Assembly (NCBI GenBank): GCA_001915575.1
Contig: MNQT01000024.1
Location: forward strand, 1 to 64,000
Source of the DNA: Bacteroides sp. CAG:1060_57_27
GTDB lineage: Bacteria; Bacteroidota; Bacteroidia; Bacteroidales; UBA932
Length of the DNA: 64,000 bases
Direction of reading: 5' to 3'
Shown: piece by piece, positions 41,150-49,794 of the stretch
How positions within the stretch are numbered: the first letter of the stretch is position 1
Layout: each line of letters begins with the position of its first letter
Notes under the pieces: model-generated
Told to the model about the DNA's origin: nothing
The model's input: the letters and a program-made list of their open reading frames with translations, nothing else
Databases searched by the model: none
Position numbers and translations under genes: made by a program

Positions 41150-43540
41150 ATGACAGATAATCTGAACTCTATACTGAAATCCCTGAACGACGAGCAGAAA
41201 AGCGCCGTGCGCTGCACGGAAGGCCCCGTGCTCATAGTGGCCGGAGCCGGTTCCGGCAAGACGAGGGTCCTGACGAGCCGCATAGCCTATCTCCTTTCCC
41301 AGGGAGCGGAACCTTCGGAGATACTGGCGCTGACCTTCACCAAGAAGGCCGCCGCCGAGATGAAGGAGAGGATAGCCCTTATGGTAGGAAAGGCCAGGGC
41401 CCGCAGACTGGTCATGGGCACCTTCCATTCCGTCTTCATCAGGTTCCTTCGGGACTATGCCGGCAGTCTCGGCTATCCCGAGAACTTCACCATATACGAC
41501 ACCTCCGACTCCGTGAGCGCAATAAAGACCTGCCTGAAGGAGCTCGGTCTCGACGACAAGACCTACAAGCCCAAGGAGGTGCTCTCGCGCATATCGATGA
41601 TGAAGAACAATCTGGTGACATGGCAGGCCTACCTTGCCGACGCCTCCCTCGCACAGGCCGATGCGAGGAGCAGGAAACCCATGCTCGGAGAACTCTACCA
41701 CAGGTACCAGGAGAAGCTCAAGGCGACCGGGGTCATGGACTTCGACGACATACTCCTGAACATGAACTACCTGCTGCGCGACAACCCCGAGGCCCTCGCC
41801 GACATCGCCGACCGCTTCGCCTATATAATGGTGGACGAGTACCAGGACACCAACAAGGCACAGTACATAATACTCAGGCGGCTTTCGAATTTCCGCAGGA
41901 ACATCTGCGTGGTGGGCGACGACAGCCAGTCGATCTACGCGTTCCGCGGGGCCAAGATAGAGAACATACTCAACTTCAGGAAGGACTACCCCGAGTGCCG
42001 GACCTTCCGCCTGGAGTGCAACTACAGGTCGACCAAGACCATAGTCGACGCCGCCAATTCGCTGATAGCCCACAACGAGGGCCGTATACCCAAGGATTGT
42101 TATTCCTCCGGTCCCGACGGCGAGAAGATAAGGCTGCTCGACACCGGTTCGGAACAGGACGAGGCCATGCGCATCGCCTCGGAGATAATGTCGAGGATAC
42201 GCTCCGACCATGCCGAGTACCGCGACTTCGCGCTGCTCTACCGCACCAATTCGCAGTCCCGCGCCCTCGAGGAGCAGCTGCGCAGGCGCAACATACCTTA
42301 TATGATATACTCCGGCAACTCGTTCTTCGACCGAGCCGAGGTCAAGGACCTGATGGCCTATTTCAAGCTCTGCGTCAACCCCATGGACGACGAGAGCTTC
42401 AAGAGGGCGGTGAACAGGCCTGCGAGGGGCATAGGCGCGACGACTCTCCAGAACCTCGAGTCCCTCGCCGCCGCGGACGGGACTTCGCTCTTCAAGGCCG
42501 GATTCGCCATGCCCAAGGTGAAGCCTTTCTGCGAGATGATAGACTCCCTTTCGATGCTCGTCAGGACTACCGACGCATACGAGCTCGCCCGCCGCATAGC
42601 CGATGACAGCGGACTGTACGCGTTCTTCAAGTCGGACAGTTCGATAGAGGGACAGAGCCGCACCGCCAATATCGAGGAACTCGTGAATTCCGTTGCGGCC
42701 TATGTCGAGGAGAGGAATGCCGAGGCTCTCGAGGAGGGAAGCGACGAGGTGCTCTTCACGCTCGACGGCTTCCTCGAGAACGTGTCGCTGCTCAGCAATG
42801 TTGACGTGCCCGACGACGAGGACGGCGACAACAAGGTCGCCCTGATGACCGTGCATTCGGCCAAGGGCCTCGAGTTCCCCTATGTGTTCGTGGCAGGGCT
42901 AGAGGAGAACCTGTTCCCGAGCGCGTCGATGCTCAGCTCTTCGCGCGACATCGAGGAGGAGCGCAGGCTTTTCTATGTGGCTCTGACCCGTGCCGAAAAG
43001 GCCGTCACTCTCTCCTTCGCGCAGACCAGGATGAGGAACGGAAAGCACGAGAGCAACTCTCCTTCGAGGTTCATACGCGAGATAGACAGTTCCTATATAG
43101 AGAACCCCCTCGCTGACGACGACTACGGATTCAGGGATACGGCGTGGAGCGGCTTCGGCAGCCGTCCCGGCTCATATCCCCGGAACGACTATGGGCGCTC
43201 GTCGGCTCCGAGGACACTCAATCCGGCTTCCCGTACGGCGCTCCCTTCCGCCCGTCCTGCCTCCGCAGTGGCTCAGGCTGCACCCGGACGCATGCGCCCG
43301 GCACCTGCTCCTTCACGCACCGCGCACGCACCCGCCCCGCGCCGCGACGACCCGGACTTCGTGCCTGTGTCTCCTGCGGAGCTGCATGTAGGGCAGCGGG
43401 TGGAGCACAACCGCTTCGGCGAGGGCAGGATACTCGAAATGACAGGAAAATATCCGGACCTCAAGGCTCGGATAGAGTTCGACGGCTACGGCGAGAAGCT
43501 GCTGCTGCTCAAATACGCGAAACTCCGCCCCGCAGGCTGA
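41150..43540 (+). CDS. UvrD/PcrA-type 3'-5' DNA helicase
   Basis: 796 residues. SF1A helicase for excision repair, replication restart and removal of stalled polymerase. Motifs: Q motif LNDEQKSAV, Walker A AGAGSGKT (31-38), TFTKKAAAEMKER, DEYQDTN, GDDSQSIYAFRGA, YRSTKTI and VALMTVHSAKGLEFPYVFVAGLEENLFP. After an Arg/Pro/Ala-rich linker (about 690-745) comes the Tudor-like domain VGQRVEHNRFGEGRIL that binds RNA polymerase in PcrA. A near-consensus box TAATTTCG (41135-41142) ends 7 nt before the ATG, so the mRNA is probably leaderless. Divergent from nqrA. Confidence 0.95.
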   Translation: MTDNLNSILKSLNDEQKSAVRCTEGPVLIVAGAGSGKTRVLTSRIAYLLSQGAEPSEILALTFTKKAAAEMKERIALMVGKARARRLVMGTFHSVFIRFLRDYAGSLGYPENFTIYDTSDSVSAIKTCLKELGLDDKTYKPKEVLSRISMMKNNLVTWQAYLADASLAQADARSRKPMLGELYHRYQEKLKATGVMDFDDILLNMNYLLRDNPEALADIADRFAYIMVDEYQDTNKAQYIILRRLSNFRRNICVVGDDSQSIYAFRGAKIENILNFRKDYPECRTFRLECNYRSTKTIVDAANSLIAHNEGRIPKDCYSSGPDGEKIRLLDTGSEQDEAMRIASEIMSRIRSDHAEYRDFALLYRTNSQSRALEEQLRRRNIPYMIYSGNSFFDRAEVKDLMAYFKLCVNPMDDESFKRAVNRPARGIGATTLQNLESLAAADGTSLFKAGFAMPKVKPFCEMIDSLSMLVRTTDAYELARRIADDSGLYAFFKSDSSIEGQSRTANIEELVNSVAAYVEERNAEALEEGSDEVLFTLDGFLENVSLLSNVDVPDDEDGDNKVALMTVHSAKGLEFPYVFVAGLEENLFPSASMLSSSRDIEEERRLFYVALTRAEKAVTLSFAQTRMRNGKHESNSPSRFIREIDSSYIENPLADDDYGFRDTAWSGFGSRPGSYPRNDYGRSSAPRTLNPASRTALPSARPASAVAQAAPGRMRPAPAPSRTAHAPAPRRDDPDFVPVSPAELHVGQRVEHNRFGEGRILEMTGKYPDLKARIEFDGYGEKLLLLKYAKLRPAG

Positions 43541-43550
43541 ACCTGATGCA

Positions 43551-43569
43551 GGTCCTGCTTCCTGCAGGA
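43551..43569 (+). terminator. Hairpin after uvrD
   Basis: GTCCTGC-TTCCT-GCAGGAC, 11 nt after the stop codon. No T-run follows, so confidence is moderate. Confidence 0.4.
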
Positions 43570-43629
43570 CGGATGTGTCTTGAAGGTTATCCGGCGAAGG
43601 CGGCCAGCACAGGTGGGCTGAAGCGGTCC

Positions 43630-44379
43630 TTATGCCAGCGGCTCGGGGGCGAAGCTCAGCTTCTCGATGAACATCTGGTGCTCTCCGCAGCGGCCCTCCA
43701 CTATGTGCGAGCCGTCCGCCTCGGTGTGGAGCAGGGTCACGGTGTCGCCACGGCGCGCCTCCTTGTTGAAGTTGATGCTCACCTCCCTTAGGAAATGGCC
43801 GCATACAAGGTCCTGGGGCAGGCTGTCGAGCACCCAGGCGGTGTATTTCACGTTGTTCACATGTCCGTTGTAGTCGAGGTCGGAATATTTCACGCAGTGC
43901 GAGCCTATCTCCTCGGGGACGACCCCGCGCGGGAACACTATCCTCGGGGCGTTGGCTTCTATGGCCACATCGTCGCACTGTGAGTCGGCGGGCACTATGC
44001 GCATGATTTCGTCGTCACGGCATATCTTCCTGCTCTCGAGGTTCATGACTATCCATGAGCTCGTCGAGTTGACCGCGGTTCCGGCCGGAGTCTCGAGCCT
44101 GTAGTCGCGTATGAAGTACAGTCCGTTGATGCCCTTGTGCCAGGTCGACATGCGTATCTTCTCGTCGAAATACACTTTCTTCTCGAACTTCACCTGCATC
44201 CTCGCCAGCACCCAGGCGCAGCCGAACTCGAGCATTCTGTCCCTTCCGAAGTTCAGGTGCTCCGCACCCTTGACGGCAATCTGCTGCGCCATGTCGAGGA
44301 ACGCGTCCGCGCGCATCAGCTGGTTGAGGTCCGACCTGTAGCAGGTTATGATATCGTCTTCGCAATACTTGTTTTCCAT
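43630..44379 (-). CDS. Acyl-ACP thioesterase
   Basis: 249 residues. It releases fatty acids from acyl carrier protein. Double hot-dog fold: the first half has EFGCAWVLARMQVKFEKKVYFDEKIRMSTWHKGINGLYFIRDY, the second HCVKYSDLDYNGHVNNVKYTAWVLD, whose N-x-H-V-N-N motif holds the catalytic residues of the FatA/FatB-like family. Full length, single gene; no TAnnTTTG box found upstream. The dispersed palindrome copy 2 lies 74 nt before its start. Confidence 0.92.
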   Translation of the reverse strand: MENKYCEDDIITCYRSDLNQLMRADAFLDMAQQIAVKGAEHLNFGRDRMLEFGCAWVLARMQVKFEKKVYFDEKIRMSTWHKGINGLYFIRDYRLETPAGTAVNSTSSWIVMNLESRKICRDDEIMRIVPADSQCDDVAIEANAPRIVFPRGVVPEEIGSHCVKYSDLDYNGHVNNVKYTAWVLDSLPQDLVCGHFLREVSINFNKEARRGDTVTLLHTEADGSHIVEGRCGEHQMFIEKLSFAPEPLA

Positions 44380-44452
44380 TTTGCTATAGTCTTGTGAGTT
44401 ATCTCTGTCTGTCCGCGATGCTTCCCGTGTCCGTTGTACAGCGTCTTGTGTT

Positions 44453-44525
44453 TTGTCCGAGGTATATGCCTGCGGGAGACTGTTCTCCGGGGTTTATGTC
44501 TCCCGAAGGCATATACCTCGGACAA
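44453..44525 (+). repeat. 73-bp dispersed palindrome, copy 2
   Basis: Arms 44453-44480 and 44498-44525 are inverse complements with one G/A mismatch. The 17-nt loop (44481-44497) is identical to that of copy 1 at 3092-3164 and in the same strand orientation. Three positions in the outer arm differ from copy 1, and each is matched by a complementary change in the other arm. It lies between the thioesterase and Nif3-like genes, both on the minus strand. Confidence 0.85.
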
Positions 44526-44580
44526 TTCGGATTACTGCTGCATCTGGGCAGGTATGGAAGCATTGCGGACAGACATGGGG

Positions 44581-45360
44581 TTACATGTAGTCTATGGGAT
44601 TCGTGTCGATGCCGGTAAGCACGGTCTCGAGCGTGGGAAAGGCTTCATGCAGTATGTCGCGCAGAAGCTGCTGCGTATACTGCTCGCTCTGGTAGTGCCC
44701 GAGCTCGACGAGACGCACCCTGGCGTTCTCGAAATAGTCGTGATAGTGGAACTCCCCGCACACGAAGCAGTCCGCCCCGGACGCTATCGCCTGCGGCAGC
44801 AGGAACGCTCCCGCGCCTCCGCACAGCGCGACCTTCCTGATGGGGGAGAGTGCGTCTGCGCGGCTGCAGCGCAGGGCCTTCACCCCGAACTTCGCGCGTA
44901 CGGATTCGAGGAACTCCCCGTAGGGCAGCTCCTCGCGCAGCTCTCCGACGAGCCCGGATCCCGACTCGCCGTCGGGACGGGGGCTGAGCCACCCGAGCCT
45001 TTCCAGCCCGAGCAGCTCCGCTATCTTATGGTTGACGCCGTGAGGGGCGTTGTCGAGACTTGTGTGCGCCGAATATACCGCGATGCCCGAGCGCACGGCC
45101 CTGACCGCGCAGCGCTGCTGGTAGGTGGCGTCGCCGACCTGCCTGAGCGCCTTGAAAATCAGCGGGTGGTGCGAGAGCACGAGGTCGCAGCCGAGCCTCT
45201 CGGCCTCGTCCATTACAGCTTCAGTTACGTCAAGACACACGAGCACCCTGCGTACCTCATTGCCGGGAGAGCCTACCTGAAGTCCGGAGTTGTCGAAATC
45301 ATCCTGGTACCGCAGGGGTGCGCGGCTTTCGATGATATCGATTATATCCTTGAGTTTCAT
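44581..45360 (-). CDS. Nif3-like dinuclear metal center hexameric protein (YbgI/DUF34)
   Basis: 259 residues from MKLKDIIDIIESRAPLRYQDDFDNSGLQVG. A toroidal protein with a two-metal site formed by LSHHPLIF and, near the C terminus, HYHDYFENARVRLVELGHYQSEQYT. Family members are proposed GTP cyclohydrolase-like or damage-control enzymes; the substrate is unsettled. Its ATG overlaps the stop of the S9 peptidase gene (ATGA), so the two are cotranscribed. In-frame upstream sequence lies inside that gene and is rejected. Confidence 0.88.
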   Translation of the reverse strand: MKLKDIIDIIESRAPLRYQDDFDNSGLQVGSPGNEVRRVLVCLDVTEAVMDEAERLGCDLVLSHHPLIFKALRQVGDATYQQRCAVRAVRSGIAVYSAHTSLDNAPHGVNHKIAELLGLERLGWLSPRPDGESGSGLVGELREELPYGEFLESVRAKFGVKALRCSRADALSPIRKVALCGGAGAFLLPQAIASGADCFVCGEFHYHDYFENARVRLVELGHYQSEQYTQQLLRDILHEAFPTLETVLTGIDTNPIDYM

Positions 45361-47552
45361 TCCTTTATCCATTTGTCGAGCCAGTCGTAGAACTCGCGGT
45401 GCCAGTACAGGGAGTTCTGGGGCTGGAGTATCCAGTGGTTCTCCTCGGGGAATATCACCAGCTTCGAGGGAACGCCCATCATCTGCGCGGCGTTGAACGC
45501 GGCCATACCCTGCTCGTAGGGGATGCGGTAGTCCATCATGCCGTGGATGCAGAGTATGGGGGTGCGCCACTTCGTGACCATGGACGAAGGGGAGTTTTCG
45601 TAGTGGTGCCTTGCCTTGGGGGTGCTGGCGTACGGCGCTCCGGCCTGCTGCATGCCGCCGAAGGTCACTCCGTCTCCGGCGGGCCCGGTCTGTCCGGGGG
45701 TGTAGGAGTACTCGGTCAGGCCGCCGTTGTCCCAGTTGGCGAACCACATCTCCTCGGTGGTGAACCAGAGCTGCTTCTCGTCGAAGATGCCCGCATGGGC
45801 TATGAAGCAGTCGTAGAGTCCGTCGTGCAGGCCCTCGAGCATGTAGACCGAATATCCTCCGTACGAGGCGCCCACCGCCGCGAGCTTGCCCACATAGGGC
45901 CGGCTCTTGATGTACTTGCCTGCCGTCAGGTAGTCCTGCATGTTGAGCCCGCTGTAGTCGCCGGAGATCTGCTCCTTCCACTCCTGGCCGAAGGCGGTGG
46001 TGCCGCGGCGGTTGGGGAGTATCACTATGTATCCCTGCTGTGCCATAAGGCGGTAGCACCACCTGTAGCTCCAGTCCTGGGAGTTCGTGCCCTGGGGGCC
46101 GCCGAGAAGTATCTCCACCGCCGGGTATACCTTGCTTTCGTCGAACTCCGGAGGGTAGACCACCCAGCACTGCATCTGCTTGCCGTCTACGGTGGCGAGC
46201 TGTATGCTCTCCATGCTTATGTCGTCGAGCTGCGAGAGTATGTGTCCGTTCTCATTGCTGAGCCGGCTGAAGGAAGAGCCCCTTGCCGTGATGTCTACCG
46301 CGACCAGTTCGAGCGGGAACTCGAGGCTGTAGTAGGTGCACAGCAGCCTGACTCCGTCCGGACCCTGGCTTACTGCGAACGGAGAGAAGAAGTCACAGGC
46401 CCACGAGGGGTCGGTTATGCGGCGTATGTCGCCGTTGAGGTCGGTGCAGAACAGTGCCTGCACGCCTTCGCGCACGAGGGAGTTGAAGAAGAGCTCGTCG
46501 CCGTTCCACACTATGCCCGAGACATCGTTGTCGAAGTCAGCCGAGAGGCTGCGCACGCCGCTGACCTCCACCTCGTCGCCGAGGGAAGTCTCGCAGACCT
46601 TGAGCTGCTGGCGGTCGGCCTCGTAGCCGTCCCTTGCCATAGAGATCCATGCGAGACGGCTGCCGTCGGCGTTCCATACGGGGTCGGTGTCATATCCGCC
46701 TCCGTCCGTCACCTGCACGGTCTTCCCGCTGCGCGTGTCGTATATATAGATGTCTGTGTTGGTGCTGAACGCGTATTCCTTGCCGGTCTTCTTGCGGCAG
46801 GAGTAGGCGATGTGCCTGCTGTCGGGAGCCCAGTCGAGCTGCTCTATGCCGCTGAACGGCTCAGTGGGGAGCTCGTAGAGATTGTCTGTGCCGAGTATGT
46901 CGGTGGAATTGCCCTTGCCTATCAGTCCCTGCCCGAGCGGAGCCACATAGCTTCTCGGGATGCTCGTCACCCAGTGGTCCCAGTGGCGGTACATGAGGTC
47001 CTCGGTAGCATAGGCCGAGGCCTTGTCGAGGGCGGGGTCGCTGTCCGCGGGAGTCTGCACCGCAGGGTTCCTTATGGTGCTGGTGTATATTAGCGCCGTT
47101 TCGTCGGGGGAGAGCTTGAACTCTCCTATTCCGGCCTCTACTTCGCTGAGCTTCTCCTTCTTGCCGAGACGTCCGTCCCTGTACGGCGCAGACCATATCT
47201 GGCCGTCCTGGATGAAGTATATCTTCTTCCCGTCGTTCGACCAGCGTGCGTTGCTTACGCTTTTGGCGTAGCGCGTCAGCTGGGTCTTGCCGCTGCCGTC
47301 GGCGTTGCAGACGAAGAGGTTGCGGCAGCTGGAGTTCTTCTCGACCGAGGTATAGGACACCCCGTAGAGGATCTTGGTACCGTCGGGGGAGATCTGGGGG
47401 TCGGAGAGCCTGCCCATAGCGAGCAGCGCCTCGGGAGTCATCACCCCGTCTTCGATTACGATGTCCGAGGGGCCGATGTAGCCGCTTTCGTTCGATTTCG
47501 TACAGCCCATAAGCATTGTTGCGGCAAATATGCCTAAGATGATTTTCTTCAT
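45357..47552 (-). CDS. S9 family (prolyl oligopeptidase-type) dipeptidyl peptidase lipoprotein
   Basis: 731 residues. Lipoprotein signal MKKIILGIFAATMLMGC (Cys 17). Seven- to eight-bladed beta-propeller with WD40-like PD40 repeats (SDPQISPDGTKILYG, LDWAPDSRHIAYSC, PVWNADGSRLAWIS), then an alpha/beta hydrolase with nucleophile GASYGGYS, Asp in HGMMDYRIPYEQ and His in EENHWI. It resembles periplasmic DPP5/acylaminoacyl peptidases of anaerobic Bacteroidales that take dipeptides from oligopeptides. The start at 47552 sits behind a -7 box (47608-47615) and gives a proper signal peptide; the 12-residue in-frame extension to 47588 is less likely. Confidence 0.9.
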   Translation of the reverse strand: MKKIILGIFAATMLMGCTKSNESGYIGPSDIVIEDGVMTPEALLAMGRLSDPQISPDGTKILYGVSYTSVEKNSSCRNLFVCNADGSGKTQLTRYAKSVSNARWSNDGKKIYFIQDGQIWSAPYRDGRLGKKEKLSEVEAGIGEFKLSPDETALIYTSTIRNPAVQTPADSDPALDKASAYATEDLMYRHWDHWVTSIPRSYVAPLGQGLIGKGNSTDILGTDNLYELPTEPFSGIEQLDWAPDSRHIAYSCRKKTGKEYAFSTNTDIYIYDTRSGKTVQVTDGGGYDTDPVWNADGSRLAWISMARDGYEADRQQLKVCETSLGDEVEVSGVRSLSADFDNDVSGIVWNGDELFFNSLVREGVQALFCTDLNGDIRRITDPSWACDFFSPFAVSQGPDGVRLLCTYYSLEFPLELVAVDITARGSSFSRLSNENGHILSQLDDISMESIQLATVDGKQMQCWVVYPPEFDESKVYPAVEILLGGPQGTNSQDWSYRWCYRLMAQQGYIVILPNRRGTTAFGQEWKEQISGDYSGLNMQDYLTAGKYIKSRPYVGKLAAVGASYGGYSVYMLEGLHDGLYDCFIAHAGIFDEKQLWFTTEEMWFANWDNGGLTEYSYTPGQTGPAGDGVTFGGMQQAGAPYASTPKARHHYENSPSSMVTKWRTPILCIHGMMDYRIPYEQGMAAFNAAQMMGVPSKLVIFPEENHWILQPQNSLYWHREFYDWLDKWIKE

Positions 47553-47607
47553 AATAATATCACTACCTTGACTTGTTCCGGCCTGCATGGCTCCGGCCGC
47601 AAATGTC

Positions 47608-47615
47608 CAAAGATA
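47608..47615 (-). promoter_or_regulatory. -7 box of S9 peptidase gene
   Basis: Minus-strand TATCTTTG, 55 nt before the ATG at 47552; perfect TAnnTTTG. Confidence 0.55.
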
Positions 47616-47633
47616 CTAAAAATTCCGGCAGCC

Positions 47634-49775
47634 TCAGCTGATCTTGCTGAAATCGTGTATTTCGTACCTGCCGCGGCGCAGCTGCTGCGCGAGCAGACGG
47701 TTGGCGCTGCCGGAGAGCTCGGGGTCGTCGGAGAGCACCCTTGCGGCGTATTCCCTGGCTTCCGAGAGCAGGACGCCGTCCCTGGCGAGCGAGGCTATGT
47801 GCAGGTTCACGGGAAGACCGCTTTGCTGGGTGCCCTCGATGTCGCCGGGACCTCGCATGCGCATGTCCTGCTCGGCTATCTCGAACCCGTCTTCAGTGGA
47901 GCACATCAGGTCGAGCCGGGCCTGCGCGTCCCGGCCGGTCTTGTCGTCCTTGACGAGTATGCAGTAGGAGTCCTGGGCGCCCCTTCCGACCCTGCCGCGC
48001 AGCTGGTGCAGCTGGCTCAGACCGAAGCGTTGCGCGCTCTCTATCACCATTACCGACGCGTTGGGCACATCCACTCCCACCTCTATCACGGTAGTCGACA
48101 CGAGTATGTCGGCCCTTCCTGCCGCGAACGCCGACATGTTGAAGTTCTTCTCCTCGGAGCTCTGCCGTCCGTGCACTATAGCCACCTTGTAGTCCGGCAG
48201 GGGAAAGGCCTCCACTATCTCCTCGTAGCCCTTCTCGAGGTTCTTGTAGTCCGTCTTCTCGCTTTCGAATATCAGCGGGTACACCACGAACACCTGCCGT
48301 CCCTTCGATATTTCCTTCTTCATGAATCCGTACACCGCGGCCTTGCGGTGCTCGCCCACGCAGAGGGTCTTCACCGGCTTGCGTCCGGGAGGCAGCTCGT
48401 CTATCACGGATATGTCGAGGTCGCCGTAAAGGGTCATCGCCAGCGTGCGGGGAATGGGCGTCGCGGTCATCACCAGCACATGCGGCGGAATCTCCCCACC
48501 CTTCGCCCAGAGGCGAGAGCGCTGCTCGACGCCGAAGCGGTGCTGCTCGTCTATTACCGCGAGCCCGAGCCGGCGGAACTTCACGTCGTCCTCTATCAGG
48601 GCGTGGGTGCCCACGATTATGCTTATGCTGCCGTCCTCGAGCCCGGCGTGTATCTCCCGGCGTTCCTTCCTGCCGGTGCTTCCGGTCAGAAGGGCGCACC
48701 TTACGGAAGTCGGTGCGAGATACCTGCCGATATTGGCGTAATGCTGCTGCGCGAGCACCTCCGTGGGAGCCATTATGCAGGACTGGAAGCCGTTTCCCTC
48801 GGCAATCAGGCAGCTGAGCACGGCGACCATGGTCTTGCCCGAGCCCACGTCACCCTGCAGCAGGCGGTTCATCTGCGAACCCGACGACATGTCGGCGCGG
48901 ATCTCGCGTATCACCCTCTTCTGCGCTTCGGTAAGGCTGTAGGGCAGGGCGTTGTAGCAGCTGTGGAAGTTGTGCCCCACCTTGCCGAACATATAGCCTT
49001 TTGCCGCCCTCGAACGCCTGTACTTCTGCCGCAGCAGGCTCAGCTGGAGCAGGAACAGTTCCTCGAACTTCAGGCGGCGCCGTGCCTGTTCGAGTGCCTG
49101 CTGGTCCTTGGGAAAATGTATGTTCTGCAGCGCGAAGCGCAGGGATACGAGCCCCTTCTCGCGCATCACATATTCCGGCAGTGTCTCTTCTATCTGCGGC
49201 AGGGCCGCCCTGAGCGCGTTGGCCTCCAGCGTGCACATCATCTTGCCGGTGACGGCCGCCTTGAGCTTCTCGGTGCTGGGATATACCCCCGTTATGCGGC
49301 TTTCGGAGACCGCACCGAACGGAGCGTCGATCTCCGGATGTACGAGATTGATCTTCTGCCCGAATACCTGCGGCTTCCCGAAGAAGACGAACACGCTGCC
49401 GGGGATGAGCTTCCCGTAGGTCCACCTGAGTCCCTTGAAGAACACGAGCTCCATTCTGCCGCTGGAGTCTTCCACTATCACGCTCAGCCTCTTGCAGGAG
49501 CCCGGGCGGAACTTCCCGTCGGCATCGGGTGTGATTACGGAACCGCCCTGCCCGTAGAGGGTGCGCGAGACCACGCGGGCGCGTATCTGTATGTATGCGA
49601 GCTCGGCTCTCGCTTCGGATATGGGAGTTATGCCGCTGCGATCGATGTAGCGGAACGGATAGAACTCGAGCAGGTCGCGCACCGTCTCGATGCCGAGCTC
49701 CGAGGCGAGCAGCTGCGCTCTCCGGGGTCCTACACCGCCGAGGTACTGTACGCTTGAATCCAGTATGCCGTCCAT
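47634..49775 (-). CDS. recG: ATP-dependent DNA helicase RecG
   Basis: 713 residues. It remodels stalled forks and Holliday junctions. N-terminal wedge/OB domain (YIQIRARVVSRTLYGQGG...), then SF2 helicase motifs QGDVGSGKTMVA (Walker A), DEQHRFGV (the RecG form of motif II), MTATPIPRTLAMT, and IEVGVDVPNASVMV, QLRGRVGRG. The usual N-terminal part is shortened, starting at the helix-hairpin-like GGVGPRRAQLLASELGI. It lies 18 nt after the DUF2207 gene on the same strand, so lemA-DUF2207-recG may be one operon. Confidence 0.96.
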   Translation of the reverse strand: MDGILDSSVQYLGGVGPRRAQLLASELGIETVRDLLEFYPFRYIDRSGITPISEARAELAYIQIRARVVSRTLYGQGGSVITPDADGKFRPGSCKRLSVIVEDSSGRMELVFFKGLRWTYGKLIPGSVFVFFGKPQVFGQKINLVHPEIDAPFGAVSESRITGVYPSTEKLKAAVTGKMMCTLEANALRAALPQIEETLPEYVMREKGLVSLRFALQNIHFPKDQQALEQARRRLKFEELFLLQLSLLRQKYRRSRAAKGYMFGKVGHNFHSCYNALPYSLTEAQKRVIREIRADMSSGSQMNRLLQGDVGSGKTMVAVLSCLIAEGNGFQSCIMAPTEVLAQQHYANIGRYLAPTSVRCALLTGSTGRKERREIHAGLEDGSISIIVGTHALIEDDVKFRRLGLAVIDEQHRFGVEQRSRLWAKGGEIPPHVLVMTATPIPRTLAMTLYGDLDISVIDELPPGRKPVKTLCVGEHRKAAVYGFMKKEISKGRQVFVVYPLIFESEKTDYKNLEKGYEEIVEAFPLPDYKVAIVHGRQSSEEKNFNMSAFAAGRADILVSTTVIEVGVDVPNASVMVIESAQRFGLSQLHQLRGRVGRGAQDSYCILVKDDKTGRDAQARLDLMCSTEDGFEIAEQDMRMRGPGDIEGTQQSGLPVNLHIASLARDGVLLSEAREYAARVLSDDPELSGSANRLLAQQLRRGRYEIHDFSKIS

Positions 49776-49794
49776 GACAACAGGGATAATGCCG

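Noticed and set aside
41078..42856. Upstream extension of nqrA by about 590 codons
   Set aside because: Antisense to uvrD; NqrA homology starts at MSTTIVLKKG (41077).
45361..46170. Upstream extension of the Nif3-like gene
   Set aside because: It lies inside the S9 peptidase gene in another frame; Nif3 homology starts at 45360 with an ATGA overlap.
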